A DNA stretch of 64,000 bases from Lysobacteraceae bacterium (lineage in GTDB: Bacteria > Pseudomonadota > Gammaproteobacteria > Nevskiales > Nevskiaceae), in assembly GCA_013823855.1 (NCBI GenBank), contig PNMW01000007.1:62001-126000 (forward strand), written 5' to 3'. The stretch's first letter is position 1. Each line of letters starts with the position of its first letter. Under the pieces are notes generated by a model. The model searched no databases, was not told the DNA's origin, and was given only the letters and a program-made list of their open reading frames with translations. The position numbers and the translations under genes were made by a program. Shown in pieces: positions 9,843 through 19,099 of the stretch.

Positions 9843-11120
9843 ATGAAAATCGCCGTCATCGGCTCCGGCATCTCCGGCCTGTCCGCCGCCTTCTTCCTGG
9901 CCCGGCGGCACGAGGTCACGCTGATCGAGCAGGACGGCCGCGTCGGCGGCCACACCAACACCATTCCGATCAGCACGCCGGCCGGGCCGGCTGCGGTCGA
10001 CACCGGCTGGATCGTCTACAACGGCGTCAACTACCCGAACCTGACCGCGCTGTTCAAGGAGCTGGAGGTGGTGACCCGGCCGACCAGCATGTCGTTCGCG
10101 GTGTCGATCGGCGACGGCGCCTACGAATGGAAGGGCAGCGACCAGATCTGGAGCGTGTTCGCCCAGTGGACCAACCTGTTCCGCCTAAGCCACATCCGGA
10201 TGCTGCTGGACATCCTGAAGCTCAACAAGCGCTGCAACGCGCTGCTGGAATCGGGACAGCTGCCGAAGGGTTCGCTCGGCGAGTTTCTCGATCGCGAAGG
10301 CTATTCGGAGGGCCTGAAGCAGGACTACCTGCTGCCGATGGCCGGCATGATCTGGAGCTGCTCGCCGAAGGCGGCGGCCCTGTATCCGGCCGATGACTTC
10401 ATGCGCTTCTTCGACAGTCACAGCCTGTTCACGGCGACCCAGCAGCCGACCTGGCACTCGGTGGTCGGTGGCAGCAAGGTCTATGTCGACAAGCTGCTGG
10501 CCCGCTATCGCGGCGACCTGCGGCTGGACACGCCGACGCGGGGACTGCGCCGGGTCGCCGGCGGCGGGGTGATCGTCCGGCTCGCCGACGGCGAGCAGCA
10601 CTTCGACCGCGTCGTCTGCGCCACCCATTCCGATACCGCGCTGCAGCTGCTGGAAGACGCCAGCGCCGCCGAACGCGAGGTGCTGGCCGGCATTCCGTAC
10701 AGCGAATCGCGGGTGATCCTGCATACCGACGAATCGTTCCTGCCGAAGCGCCGCGCCGCCTGGGCCAGCTGGAACTACACGCATCCGGTCTCGGCAATCC
10801 ACGACCAGCGGATTTCCGGCAGCTACTGGATGAACCTGCTGCAGCATCTGCCGGGGCCGACCCAGTACATCGTCACCCTGAACCCGCAGCGCCCGGTGCC
10901 GCGCGACAAGCTCATCTACGACACCGTCTATCACCACCCGCTGTACACCGCGAGCAGCCAGGTCACCCACGCCCGGCTGCCGGCGATCCAGGGGGCCGGC
11001 GGCCTGTGGTGGGCCGGCGCCTGGACCGGCTACGGCTTCCACGAGGATGGCCTGAAGTCGGGTCTGCGGGCGGTGCAGGGCATCGATCCGAGTTGTCTCC
11101 CGGCGTGGGCGGCGCTGTGA
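9843..11120 (+). CDS. NAD(P)/FAD-dependent oxidoreductase (amine-oxidase fold)
   Basis: A 425-residue flavoprotein. The N-terminal Rossmann motif GSGISGLSAAFFLARRH and the downstream EQDGRVGGHTNT mark the FAD site, and the C-terminal GLWWAGAWTGYGFHEDGL closes it. This family occurs widely next to DUF1365 and cyclopropane-fatty-acid-synthase genes, as here. That context points to oxidation or desaturation of membrane acyl chains, but the substrate is inferred from neighbours only. Confidence 0.9.
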   Translation: MKIAVIGSGISGLSAAFFLARRHEVTLIEQDGRVGGHTNTIPISTPAGPAAVDTGWIVYNGVNYPNLTALFKELEVVTRPTSMSFAVSIGDGAYEWKGSDQIWSVFAQWTNLFRLSHIRMLLDILKLNKRCNALLESGQLPKGSLGEFLDREGYSEGLKQDYLLPMAGMIWSCSPKAAALYPADDFMRFFDSHSLFTATQQPTWHSVVGGSKVYVDKLLARYRGDLRLDTPTRGLRRVAGGGVIVRLADGEQHFDRVVCATHSDTALQLLEDASAAEREVLAGIPYSESRVILHTDESFLPKRRAAWASWNYTHPVSAIHDQRISGSYWMNLLQHLPGPTQYIVTLNPQRPVPRDKLIYDTVYHHPLYTASSQVTHARLPAIQGAGGLWWAGAWTGYGFHEDGLKSGLRAVQGIDPSCLPAWAAL

Positions 11121-11154
11121 GATCGGCAGGGGTGAGGCGAGAGGCGAAAAGGCC

Positions 11155-11955
11155 GTGACGCCTCACACCTCACGCCTCACACCTCACGTTGCCGCGCCAG
11201 CGGCGTCGCTCTACCCCAGCCGGGTCATGCACAGACGTCTGGTCGCGCCGCTGTACCGCTTCGTCTACAAGGTGTTCTACATCGTCTGGGACATCGACCG
11301 GATCGACGAAGCGGTGGCCGGTCTTAGGCTGGTCTCGCGCAACCGCTTCAACCTGCTGGCCTTCCACGATCGCGATCACGGCAGCGGCACGCCCGGCGGC
11401 CTGCGCGCGTGGGCGGAAACGCTGCTGCAAAGTGCCGGCATTACCCTCGAAGGCGGGCGGATTCGCCTGCTGGCGTTTCCGCGGCTGTTCGGCTTCGCCT
11501 TCAATCCGATCTCGATGTGGTACTGCGAGCACCGCGACGGCACGCTGCGTGCGGTGATCGCCGAGGTTCGCAACACCTTCGGCGAGAAGCACTGCTACCT
11601 GCTCGCATCCGGCGGTGAGCCGATGCCGTATCAGCGGCTGCACGAGAAGGACAAGTGCTTCCATGTGTCGCCGTTCTTCGATCTGGTCGGCCGTTACCGC
11701 TTCACCCTGGAGGATCCCGGCGAGCGGCTGCGGCTGGTGATCCACGAGACGCGGGACGGCGTGCCGATCCTCGACGCGACGCTGGCCGGCGAACGCCGCC
11801 GGCTGAGCGACGCGGCGGTGCTCGGCCAGGTGTTGCGAATGCCGCTGATGACCGTCAAGGTCGTCGCCGGGATTCACTGGGAAGCCTTGAAGATCTGGCT
11901 GCGCGGCGGCCGCTTCCACGGCAAGCCTGCAGCGCCGGAGCACGATGTGAGCTGA
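11155..11955 (+). CDS. DUF1365 family protein
   Basis: A 266-residue protein of the DUF1365 family, found with CFA-type methyltransferases. The conserved segments are ASLYPSRVMHRRL, FRLFGFAFNPISMWYC-like LFGFAFNPISMWYCEH, FGEKHCYLL and KCFHVSPFFDL. The start is uncertain: GTG 11155 keeps the conserved LYPSRVMHRR segment, while ATG 11227 would cut into it. The first 15 codons lie in a tandem 7-bp repeat. Biochemical function is unproven; involvement in modified fatty acids is inferred from its neighbours. Confidence 0.85.
   Translation: MTPHTSRLTPHVAAPAASLYPSRVMHRRLVAPLYRFVYKVFYIVWDIDRIDEAVAGLRLVSRNRFNLLAFHDRDHGSGTPGGLRAWAETLLQSAGITLEGGRIRLLAFPRLFGFAFNPISMWYCEHRDGTLRAVIAEVRNTFGEKHCYLLASGGEPMPYQRLHEKDKCFHVSPFFDLVGRYRFTLEDPGERLRLVIHETRDGVPILDATLAGERRRLSDAAVLGQVLRMPLMTVKVVAGIHWEALKIWLRGGRFHGKPAAPEHDVS
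11161..11188 (+). repeat. Tandem repeat at the DUF1365 start (4 x 7 bp)
   Basis: Two perfect 14-bp copies, each made of two 7-mers CCTCACA and CCTCACG. The upstream GGTGAGGCGAGAGGCG (11131-11146) is complementary to it (GTGAGGCG with CGCCTCAC), so the GTG start and its upstream purines could be folded into a hairpin. Confidence 0.75.
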
Positions 11956-11988
11956 GCCCGAACACCCTGCGCATCCGACACCACCGCC

Positions 11989-13317
11989 ATGAAGCACGAC
12001 GACACCAACGACGATCGCCGCGAATCACTCGACCAGTTCATCGGCCGGGATGGCTTTTCGCCGGATCTGCCGTCCGACTTCGCGACCCGCGGCGACAACG
12101 CCGGCCTGAGCTGGAGCCTGCGGGTGCTGATGTACATGATGTCCGGTGTCAAGGTCGGCACCCTCGACATCGTGCTGCCCAACGGCAGCACCCGCCGCTT
12201 CGAAGGCAGCGAGCCCGGCCCGCACGGCCTCTGGCGGATCAAGAGCGAGCGGCTGATGCGCCACCTGCTGGCCGGCGGCGAAGTCGGCATCGGCGACGCC
12301 TATCTCGACGACTGCTGGGAAACCCCGGACCTGACCCGCCTGCTGATGGTCATGTACCTCAACGAGCCGCACTACAAGGGCCCGTTCGAGATCAACTGGC
12401 TGGGCCGCTTCTGGGGCATGGTCAAGCACAAGCTGAAGGCCAACACCAGGCGCACCGCGAAGAAGAACATCGAGTACCACTACGACCTCGGCAACGAGTT
12501 CTACAAGATGTGGCTCGACGAAACGATGGCCTACTCCTCGGCCGTGTTCCGGGCCGGGGAATCCGGTGACGCTTCGGGCGGCACCTACATCAAGCCGAAC
12601 GAAACCTTGATGGATGCCCAGATCAACAAGTTCCAGCTGATGTTCGAGCGGCTGGATCTGAAAGCCGGACATACGCTGCTGGAGATCGGTTCCGGCTGGG
12701 GCGGCTTCGCGATCCACGCGGCGAAGCATGCCGGCTGCCGCGTCCACTCGATCACGCTGTCCAGCGAACAGTACGCCGAAGCCAAGCTGCGAGCAGAGAA
12801 GGCCGGGGTCGCCGATCGCGTCACTTTCGAGATCCGCGATTACCGCGACGTCACCGACACCTACGACCGTGTCGTCTCGATCGAGATGTACGAAGCGGTC
12901 GGCGAGGAGTACTGGCCCGGCTACTTCGCGGCGATCGCCAAGGCACTGAAGCCCGGCGGCATCGCCGCGATCCAGGGCATCACCATCAACCCGGCGATCT
13001 TCGACAACTACCGCAGCAAGCGCGACTTCATCCAGAAGTACATCTTCCCGGGCGGCATGCTGTGTCCGCCGGGGCTGTTCCAGGATTTGGCGCGCAGCGC
13101 CGGCCTGCTGCCGGCGAACCCGAGCTTCTATGCCCGGGATTACGCCGATACCCTGGCCGCCTGGCACCGCAACGTGCTCGGCGTGCGCGAGCAGATCGTC
13201 AAGCAGTTCGACGAGCGCTTCCTGCGCATGTGGCGCTACTACCTGAGCTACTGCGAGTGCGGCTTCCGCACCGGCTCGATCGACCTGATGCACCTCACCC
13301 TGAACAAGCCGGCCTGA
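11989..13317 (+). CDS. cfa: Cyclopropane-fatty-acyl-phospholipid synthase family methyltransferase
   Basis: A 442-residue SAM-dependent enzyme that acts on double bonds of membrane phospholipid acyl chains. Family blocks seen are YHYDLGNEFYKMWLDETMAYSSA-type (YDLGNEFYKMWLD), SAM motif LEIGSGWGGFAIHAA, EMYEAVGEEYWP, and the FPGGMLCPPG segment, followed by RTGSIDLMHLTL. The length fits the longer CFA subfamily associated with FAD-oxidoreductase and DUF1365 genes. Whether it makes cyclopropane, methyl-branched or furan-precursor fatty acids cannot be decided from sequence. Confidence 0.93.
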   Translation: MKHDDTNDDRRESLDQFIGRDGFSPDLPSDFATRGDNAGLSWSLRVLMYMMSGVKVGTLDIVLPNGSTRRFEGSEPGPHGLWRIKSERLMRHLLAGGEVGIGDAYLDDCWETPDLTRLLMVMYLNEPHYKGPFEINWLGRFWGMVKHKLKANTRRTAKKNIEYHYDLGNEFYKMWLDETMAYSSAVFRAGESGDASGGTYIKPNETLMDAQINKFQLMFERLDLKAGHTLLEIGSGWGGFAIHAAKHAGCRVHSITLSSEQYAEAKLRAEKAGVADRVTFEIRDYRDVTDTYDRVVSIEMYEAVGEEYWPGYFAAIAKALKPGGIAAIQGITINPAIFDNYRSKRDFIQKYIFPGGMLCPPGLFQDLARSAGLLPANPSFYARDYADTLAAWHRNVLGVREQIVKQFDERFLRMWRYYLSYCECGFRTGSIDLMHLTLNKPA

Positions 13318-13328
13318 GGCGTTCCGTC

Positions 13329-13691
13329 ATGAAGCTCGGCATCGGATTGTTCGCGCTCGTCGCCTTCGGCTCGCTGGTCGGCGCCTCGATCTGGGCCACC
13401 GGCCTGCAGAGCATCGTGCCGGCGATTCAGGACCTGATCGCCAACCCGGCGGCCGGCAACAATCCCTGGTTCGTCGCCACGCTGTTCGACACCTACTTCG
13501 GCTTCCTGTGGTTCTGGCTGTGGATCGCCTACAAGGAAACCTCGAATCCGGCACGGCTGGTCTGGCTGCTGCTGGTGCTGGCGACCGGCAACATGGCGAT
13601 GGCCGCCTACGCGCTGATCCAGCTCTGGAAGCTGCCGGCCAGCGCGACGATCGAGGATTTCCTGCTGCGTCGGAAGCCTCGCGGATCATGA
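13329..13691 (+). CDS. Small membrane protein, DUF1475-like
   Basis: A 120-residue protein with about three hydrophobic segments and the motif NPWFVATLFDTYFGFLWFWLWIAYKE in pieces (FDTYFGFLWFWLWIAYKE). It begins 11 bp after cfa and overlaps the next gene by 4 bp (ATGA), so it belongs to the lipid-modification operon. The family assignment is from memory of the FDxYFGF motif. Function is unknown. Confidence 0.75.
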   Translation: MKLGIGLFALVAFGSLVGASIWATGLQSIVPAIQDLIANPAAGNNPWFVATLFDTYFGFLWFWLWIAYKETSNPARLVWLLLVLATGNMAMAAYALIQLWKLPASATIEDFLLRRKPRGS

Positions 13692-14191
13692 GCGCGGTGC
13701 CGGCGGCGGCTGAAGGCAGCTGGTGGCGGCGCCGCATCGTCGCGCCGATCCTCGCCCAGCTGCGCCAGGGCATCACGCCGGAGCGGATCGCGCTGACCGC
13801 CGCGCTCGGTGCGGTGATCGCGGTGTTCCCGATCCTCGGGTCGACGACCCTGCTGTGCGGCCTCGCCGCCTGGGCGCTGCGGCTCAACCAGCCGGTCATC
13901 CAGCTGGTCAACTACCTCTGCTACCCGCTGCAGTTCGCGCTGCTGCTGCCGCTGTACCGGGCCGGCGAATGGTTCGGCGCGCCGCACGTCAGCCTGTCGA
14001 TCCCGGAAATGCTGGCCCGTTTCGAGGCCGGCCCGCTGGAATTCGTCGCCGAGTTCGGACTGGTGGCGCTCGGCGGCGTCGCCGCCTGGCTGGTGGTCGC
14101 GCCGTTCGCGATCCTGCTGCTCTATCTGGCGCTGCGTCCGCCGCTGCGGCTGCTGGCGGCGCGCAGCCGGCTGCGCGGCACGGCGCGCTGA
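13688..14191 (+). CDS. DUF2062 family membrane protein
   Basis: A 167-residue protein with the DUF2062 pattern: basic N-terminus, G-I-T-P-E-RIALTAALGAVIAVFPILG, then NQPVIQLVNYLCYPLQ and two more hydrophobic helices. It is last in the cfa operon and coupled to the previous gene by ATGA. The product is an inner-membrane protein of unknown role; the conserved Gly/Pro-rich helices are typical of the family. Confidence 0.85.
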   Translation: MSAVPAAAEGSWWRRRIVAPILAQLRQGITPERIALTAALGAVIAVFPILGSTTLLCGLAAWALRLNQPVIQLVNYLCYPLQFALLLPLYRAGEWFGAPHVSLSIPEMLARFEAGPLEFVAEFGLVALGGVAAWLVVAPFAILLLYLALRPPLRLLAARSRLRGTAR

Positions 14192-14263
14192 TTCGCCGGC
14201 GTCGCCCGGCCGCGGCTCGACGGTCGCCAAGCCGGCGCCGTCGCCGGACGCCGGCAGCGGCAA

Positions 14264-15679
14264 TCAGGCCCTGGCGGCCTTGCGCACGGCGGCTTCCAGC
14301 TCATCAAGTGCTTCGCCGGTATAGACCGCGAGCCGCTGCATGTGCGGCAGCGCGTCGCGGGCGCCGGTGAAGCCGAAGTTCAGCTTGCCGGCATAGGACA
14401 GGCAGGTGATGTTCAGCGCCTGGCCGTGCATCAGCACGCTGACCGGGTACATCGCTTCGAGCTTGGCGCCGCCGAGGTACAGCGCCTGGTCCGGCCCCGG
14501 CACGTTGGAGATCGCCAGGTTGAACATCGGCTTGATGCGGCCGGCAGCCCCGGTGAGGATGCCCATGATGTACGGCGCCATGAACAAGGTCGTGTAGTTG
14601 TTCAGGCCGCTCTTCGGCAGGCTCTGCAGATGCTCCTTGGCGCCGAGCGTCGACTCGTGGATCCAGTGCAGGCGCTTGACCGGATCGGCGATCGAGGTGC
14701 CGAGATCGGCCAGCATGAAGCTGATCGCCGTGCCCAGTTCCAGATCGCCCTTCGGCCGCACCGACACCGGCAGGCCGGCGGTCAGGCTGCGCCTGGGCAG
14801 GGCGTTCAGCTCCTTCAGGAAGCGGCGCAGCGCGCCGGCGCAGATCGCCAGCACCACGTCGTTGAGGGTGACGCCGGCCGTCTCGGTGATCGCCTTCAGT
14901 CGTGCCAGGTCGTACTGCTGGGTGGCGAAGCGGCGCTGGCCGTCGACGCGCTCGTTGAGCACCGACTTCGGCGCCTTGAACGGCGTGGCCAGCGCATCGT
15001 TCGGCTTCTTGCCGCTCCAGATCTTGGTCAGCGCGTTGAACACCTGCGGTACCAGCGCGACCTGCTGGGCCAGCTGCTCGCGCAGCCGATCGAGCGTCGA
15101 CGGCGGCGCGGCCGCGCTTTCAGCGGCTTCGTCGCGGCGCGCGCGGCGCTTCTTCATCTCGGTGCCGATCGTCCACGGCGGCGTGATGCCGCGCGGGTTC
15201 GGGCTGGTCGAGAAGGCCCGCGCGGTCAGGCGGATACCGCCGACGCCGTCGATCAGCGCGTGGTGGATCTTGATGTACAGCGCGAAGCGGCGGTTCTCCA
15301 GCCCTTCGATGACATGGCACTCCCAGAGCGGCCGGCTCAGGTCCAGCTCGTGGCTGTGCAGGCGCGACACCAGCACGCCCAGTTCGCGCTCGCCGCCGGG
15401 ATGCGGCAGCGCCGAATGGCGCACGTGGTAGTCGAGATCCAGACCGTCGTCGATCTCCCAGGCCGGCGCGACGCTCTTCAGCAGCGACGCCTTGAGCCGC
15501 AGGTTCCACGGCGGCGCGAAGCTCTTGGCGTCCTTCAGCTGGGCGACCAGCCGGGCCAGGAAGTCCGACGGCGCGTCGTCCGGCAGCGAAAAGATGTTCA
15601 GCCCGGCGACATGCATCGGCGTGGTCCGGGATTCGACATACAGCCAGGACGCATCGAGCGGTTTCAGTCGCGTGGCCAT
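14264..15679 (-). CDS. Wax ester synthase / diacylglycerol acyltransferase (WS/DGAT)
   Basis: A 471-residue acyl-CoA-dependent acyltransferase making wax esters or triacylglycerol. The catalytic HHxxxDG is intact as HHALIDG (H139, H140, D144). N-terminal MHVAGLNIF and C-terminal NYTTLFMAPYIMGILTGAAG and NLAISNVPGP are family features. It converges with the DUF2062 gene (72 bp between stops), so it is a separate transcription unit. The presence of storage-lipid synthesis beside fatty-acid modification genes is suggestive but not proof of a pathway. Confidence 0.93.
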   Translation of the reverse strand: MATRLKPLDASWLYVESRTTPMHVAGLNIFSLPDDAPSDFLARLVAQLKDAKSFAPPWNLRLKASLLKSVAPAWEIDDGLDLDYHVRHSALPHPGGERELGVLVSRLHSHELDLSRPLWECHVIEGLENRRFALYIKIHHALIDGVGGIRLTARAFSTSPNPRGITPPWTIGTEMKKRRARRDEAAESAAAPPSTLDRLREQLAQQVALVPQVFNALTKIWSGKKPNDALATPFKAPKSVLNERVDGQRRFATQQYDLARLKAITETAGVTLNDVVLAICAGALRRFLKELNALPRRSLTAGLPVSVRPKGDLELGTAISFMLADLGTSIADPVKRLHWIHESTLGAKEHLQSLPKSGLNNYTTLFMAPYIMGILTGAAGRIKPMFNLAISNVPGPDQALYLGGAKLEAMYPVSVLMHGQALNITCLSYAGKLNFGFTGARDALPHMQRLAVYTGEALDELEAAVRKAARA

Positions 15680-15828
15680 CGGGTTCTCGCACGGTTCGTT
15701 GGGAGTCGCCCGTGCACTTTAGCGCGCTCGCCTGCCGTCGGCCTCAGGTTCGAGCGGGGCGCCGTTTTGCCGTCATTCTCGCGACGCCACCGCCGTATCG
15801 ATCGGCAAGGGCGTCTGCCCGGCGGGTT

Positions 15829-16953
15829 TCAGGCCACCGACACCGCCGTCCCGCGTTTCACCTTCGCCTTCAGCTTGCCGCCGGCCTTGACCTCGACCGA
15901 CAGCTCGTCGATGTAGCGGCGCAAGGTCGCGATCGCTTCGGCGCGGCCGTCGCCGGCGTGGGCGCTCATGTTCGACTTGTAGAACGAGAAGTTGCCCATG
16001 AAGCGGTCGACGTCGCTCGGCGTCAGCGCCAGCCGGCTGCCGCGCATGCCGACGCCCATGCGCTCGATCATCCAGGCGTTCAGGCGCTGTTCGAAGGCTT
16101 CCTCGGGCAGCGCCAGGATCGGCTTGCCGAAGTGGATCGCCTCGCCGATCGTCTGGTTGCCGGCGGTCGACATCACGGCGCGGCAGCTGGCCAGGTCGTG
16201 GACGAACCACTCGTTGCTCGGCGCGCGGAAGTCGAGGTTCTCGACCTTGCCGCGATATGGCGTGCCGTAGATCACCACCGGGCAGTCGAGCTGGCGCAGC
16301 GCGTGATCGATGTTCGGCCGGTACTGGTGCTCGCCCTTGTTGAAGTAGGCGAGCAGGAAATCGCCTTCGCTGGGCCTGGTCCGCAGCACCTCGTCGCGCA
16401 GCATCGGACCGATCACCTTGACGCCCGGATAGGCGCCTTCGGCCGGGTAGAAGCTGGCGATCAGGATCCGTTCCGGCACGCCCATCAGGCTGCGGTAGCC
16501 GACCGCGTCGCGCATGCCCATCAGCCACAGGTCGGGCGGGAAGTGCGGCTTGCAGTAGGCGATGATGCCGACGTGGTCGAAGCTGATCCGCGGCAGCTTG
16601 AGCTTCTTCGCGGCGCGGTGGGTCCAGGCTTCGGAATCGGAAATCACCAGCTCGATGCCGCGCGCCTCGATCTCGCGCTCGACGGTGTCCGAGCCCTCGC
16701 CGCCGAAGAACAGGTCGGCCATCGGCGTCAGGTTGCGGGCGATCGTCTTCGGCACCGAATGACTGCCGCCGGCCTGGTAGACGTAGCCGATGGTGGGAAT
16801 CCGCACCGTCGGGAACAGCGGTGCCAGCACGTCGTAGGCGTCACCGCCGGCGAACACCGTGACCTCATGCTCGGCCATCAGGCTCGGCAGCACCGCCATC
16901 GTCCGCATCGCGTGGCCGCGGCCGTAGCCCATCACCCCGTAGGCAATCTTCAT
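15829..16953 (-). CDS. GT-B fold glycosyltransferase
   Basis: A 374-residue protein with the glycosyltransferase 28/MGT-like layout. The N-terminal domain begins MKIAYGVMGYGRGHAMRT, the Gly-rich acceptor-side loop. The C-terminal donor-binding half contains STAGNQTIGEAIHFGKPILALP, corresponding to the UDP-sugar-binding region. A short basic Lys-rich tail follows. Acceptor and sugar are unknown; family members include glycolipid glycosyltransferases. It stands alone, about 150 bp upstream of the WS/DGAT gene on the same strand. Confidence 0.85.
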   Translation of the reverse strand: MKIAYGVMGYGRGHAMRTMAVLPSLMAEHEVTVFAGGDAYDVLAPLFPTVRIPTIGYVYQAGGSHSVPKTIARNLTPMADLFFGGEGSDTVEREIEARGIELVISDSEAWTHRAAKKLKLPRISFDHVGIIAYCKPHFPPDLWLMGMRDAVGYRSLMGVPERILIASFYPAEGAYPGVKVIGPMLRDEVLRTRPSEGDFLLAYFNKGEHQYRPNIDHALRQLDCPVVIYGTPYRGKVENLDFRAPSNEWFVHDLASCRAVMSTAGNQTIGEAIHFGKPILALPEEAFEQRLNAWMIERMGVGMRGSRLALTPSDVDRFMGNFSFYKSNMSAHAGDGRAEAIATLRRYIDELSVEVKAGGKLKAKVKRGTAVSVA

Positions 16954-17066
16954 CTGCTCGCCGCTCCCCGTGTTGGTGTCGGGCGGATCCGGTGATCACG
17001 GTAGGCGCCGGCGGTAACTCCCGGATGACGGTTCGATGACGGTTCGGTGACGGCCCTGCGGCGGCT

Positions 17067-19034
17067 TCAGCGGCCGGCCGGGATCGGCGCCCGCGCGGGC
17101 CGCGCGGCGATGCGGCCGAGCCGCGGCGGCCGGCCGTCGATGATCGGGTACTGCTGCTTGCCGAGCTGCAGCGGCCACCAGCGGCTGGCGCTGGCCGTGG
17201 GCGCCTGGCTGCGCAGCGTGTCCGCCTTCAAGGCCGGGAGGTCGTTGTAGGTGTTCGGAATCCAGGCCAGCAATTGCCAGCCGCCATCCGCCGTCCGGCC
17301 GTAGATCAGCGGCGGCAACGGGAAGCTGACCTCCGACGGCACGAACAGCCATTCGTTGCCCTCGGGTCCGCCGACGTCGATCGCCATCAGCATGCAGTCG
17401 CGCAGGTCGCGGTGGCAGTTCGGGTTGCGGTCGAGGTTGCGGCCGTCGGCGTCGCCCAGGTCGGCCGCGATTGCCGCGAACAGGCCGTCCGGCAGCGGCT
17501 GGCGTTCCGGCCGGATCTGCACGTCGGCTTCCGCGAAGACGGCCGGCGTCGACACGGCAGCGAACGGATCGCCCAGCGCCGCGTCGATCTCGGCCCGCAG
17601 TTCCGCGTGGCCGGCATGGCGTGCATCGGCTTTCAGCGCTTCCAGCACCCGCCGGCCGCCGATCCCCAGTTCGCGCGCGAACAGATGCAGGTCGAAGCGC
17701 TCGCCCGGCGCGCCGTCCGGGCCGAGGCGCGTGCAGCGCCGCGTGCCGGCGTCGACGGCAGGCCGCGGGTTGTCGGCGGTGCCGCCGCCGGCGTCGTTGC
17801 GGCAGTCGTCAGTGGCGACGAGGTGGAGCTCGCCGCGTTCCAGCCGCGCCAGCTGCGAGTCGATGGTGATCCGCCGGAAGTCCAGCAGCGGCGACTGCGA
17901 GGCCAGCAGCAGCACCACGACCACACCGGCGAGCAGCGGGTTGCCGACCGACAGCCGCGCCAGCCAGCGTCCGTCGCGCGTCGGCAGGACGGCCCAGGCG
18001 AGCAGCAGCGCGTGCAGGGCCAGGATCGCCGCGACCAGCAGCGCGGTCAGCCGATCCGGCGTCCAGCCGTGCTGATCGACCCGCAGGCTGATCGCCCAGA
18101 TCGCCAGCGCCGCGTGGGCCGGCAGGCTCAGCAGGCCGGCCGACACGGTGCGCCGCAGCCAGCGCGGGTAGCGCGTCTCGGCGCCGCCGTCCTGATAGAC
18201 GCCGTTGGCCAGCACCACGCCGAACAGCACCAGCCAGAGCAGCAGCGACGCGGCGCGGTGCGTCTGCCAGAGCGCCTCCGGCCCCTTGACCATGACCACG
18301 GCGAGGAACAGCAGGGCCAGCAGCAGCACGAAAGGCAGCAGCGCCCGCGCCAGGCTCAGGCACAGCCGCAGCACGGCGCGCAGCGCGCCGTGCTGGGCAC
18401 GGCTCATCACCAGCCCGAAGCCGGCGAGCAGGCCGGTGACCGGATAGACGAAACGCGGCTTCTCGAACAGTTCGCGGAATTCCGGGATGCCGATCAGCGC
18501 GAACAGCGCGCCCCACAGCCACAGCACCGCCCAGGCGGCGCCGACGAAGGCGGCGGTTGCGGCCAGCGCCAGCGCGTTGTCCCAGGCGTGGTGGTACAGG
18601 CCGCTGTAGGGCAGGCTGATCGGCAGCCGGGTGCCGGCGTCGCGCCAGGCCTGCAGGAACGGCAGCAGCACGAACAGGCCGATGGTGAGGCTGGTCCAGT
18701 ACGGCGTCGACACCGCGCTGCAACCCCAACGCCCCGGCAGGCAGTCATTGCCGGTATGCAGGGCGATTCCCGCCAGCACCACGGCCAGCAGGCCGATCGA
18801 CAGATACGAAAAGCGCTCGCCCAGTCGCTCGACGATCAGCGCCAGCATCAGGGGCGGGGCGATCGCCAGGGTGTACAGCAGCATCCGCAGGCCCTGATCG
18901 GCGAAGCCCGGCCACTGGCGGTCGATCCCTTCGTGCAGCACCAGCAGCACGATCGCCGCGATCTCGGCGATCACCACGATCAGCCATTGCGTGGCGCGAT
19001 CCGGCCCGCAAGCATTCCTTGCTGCGTCGTCCAT
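17067..19034 (-). CDS. Polytopic membrane protein, DUF4153-like
   Basis: A 655-residue protein with roughly ten to twelve membrane segments in the first 400 residues and a soluble extracytoplasmic C-terminal domain of about 250 residues. The pattern HHAWDNALALAATAAFVGAAW and the terminal GKQQYPIIDGR fit DUF4153. ATG 19034 is preferred to the GTG one codon earlier because GGGGAGG sits six bases upstream. Function is not known. It diverges from terC. Confidence 0.75.
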   Translation of the reverse strand: MDDAARNACGPDRATQWLIVVIAEIAAIVLLVLHEGIDRQWPGFADQGLRMLLYTLAIAPPLMLALIVERLGERFSYLSIGLLAVVLAGIALHTGNDCLPGRWGCSAVSTPYWTSLTIGLFVLLPFLQAWRDAGTRLPISLPYSGLYHHAWDNALALAATAAFVGAAWAVLWLWGALFALIGIPEFRELFEKPRFVYPVTGLLAGFGLVMSRAQHGALRAVLRLCLSLARALLPFVLLLALLFLAVVMVKGPEALWQTHRAASLLLWLVLFGVVLANGVYQDGGAETRYPRWLRRTVSAGLLSLPAHAALAIWAISLRVDQHGWTPDRLTALLVAAILALHALLLAWAVLPTRDGRWLARLSVGNPLLAGVVVVLLLASQSPLLDFRRITIDSQLARLERGELHLVATDDCRNDAGGGTADNPRPAVDAGTRRCTRLGPDGAPGERFDLHLFARELGIGGRRVLEALKADARHAGHAELRAEIDAALGDPFAAVSTPAVFAEADVQIRPERQPLPDGLFAAIAADLGDADGRNLDRNPNCHRDLRDCMLMAIDVGGPEGNEWLFVPSEVSFPLPPLIYGRTADGGWQLLAWIPNTYNDLPALKADTLRSQAPTASASRWWPLQLGKQQYPIIDGRPPRLGRIAARPARAPIPAGR

Positions 19035-19099
19035 CACCGACCTCCCCGACTGAGCGATTCCATCATAATCGCCCGTCCCGCCGCCGCCCCGATCCCGCC

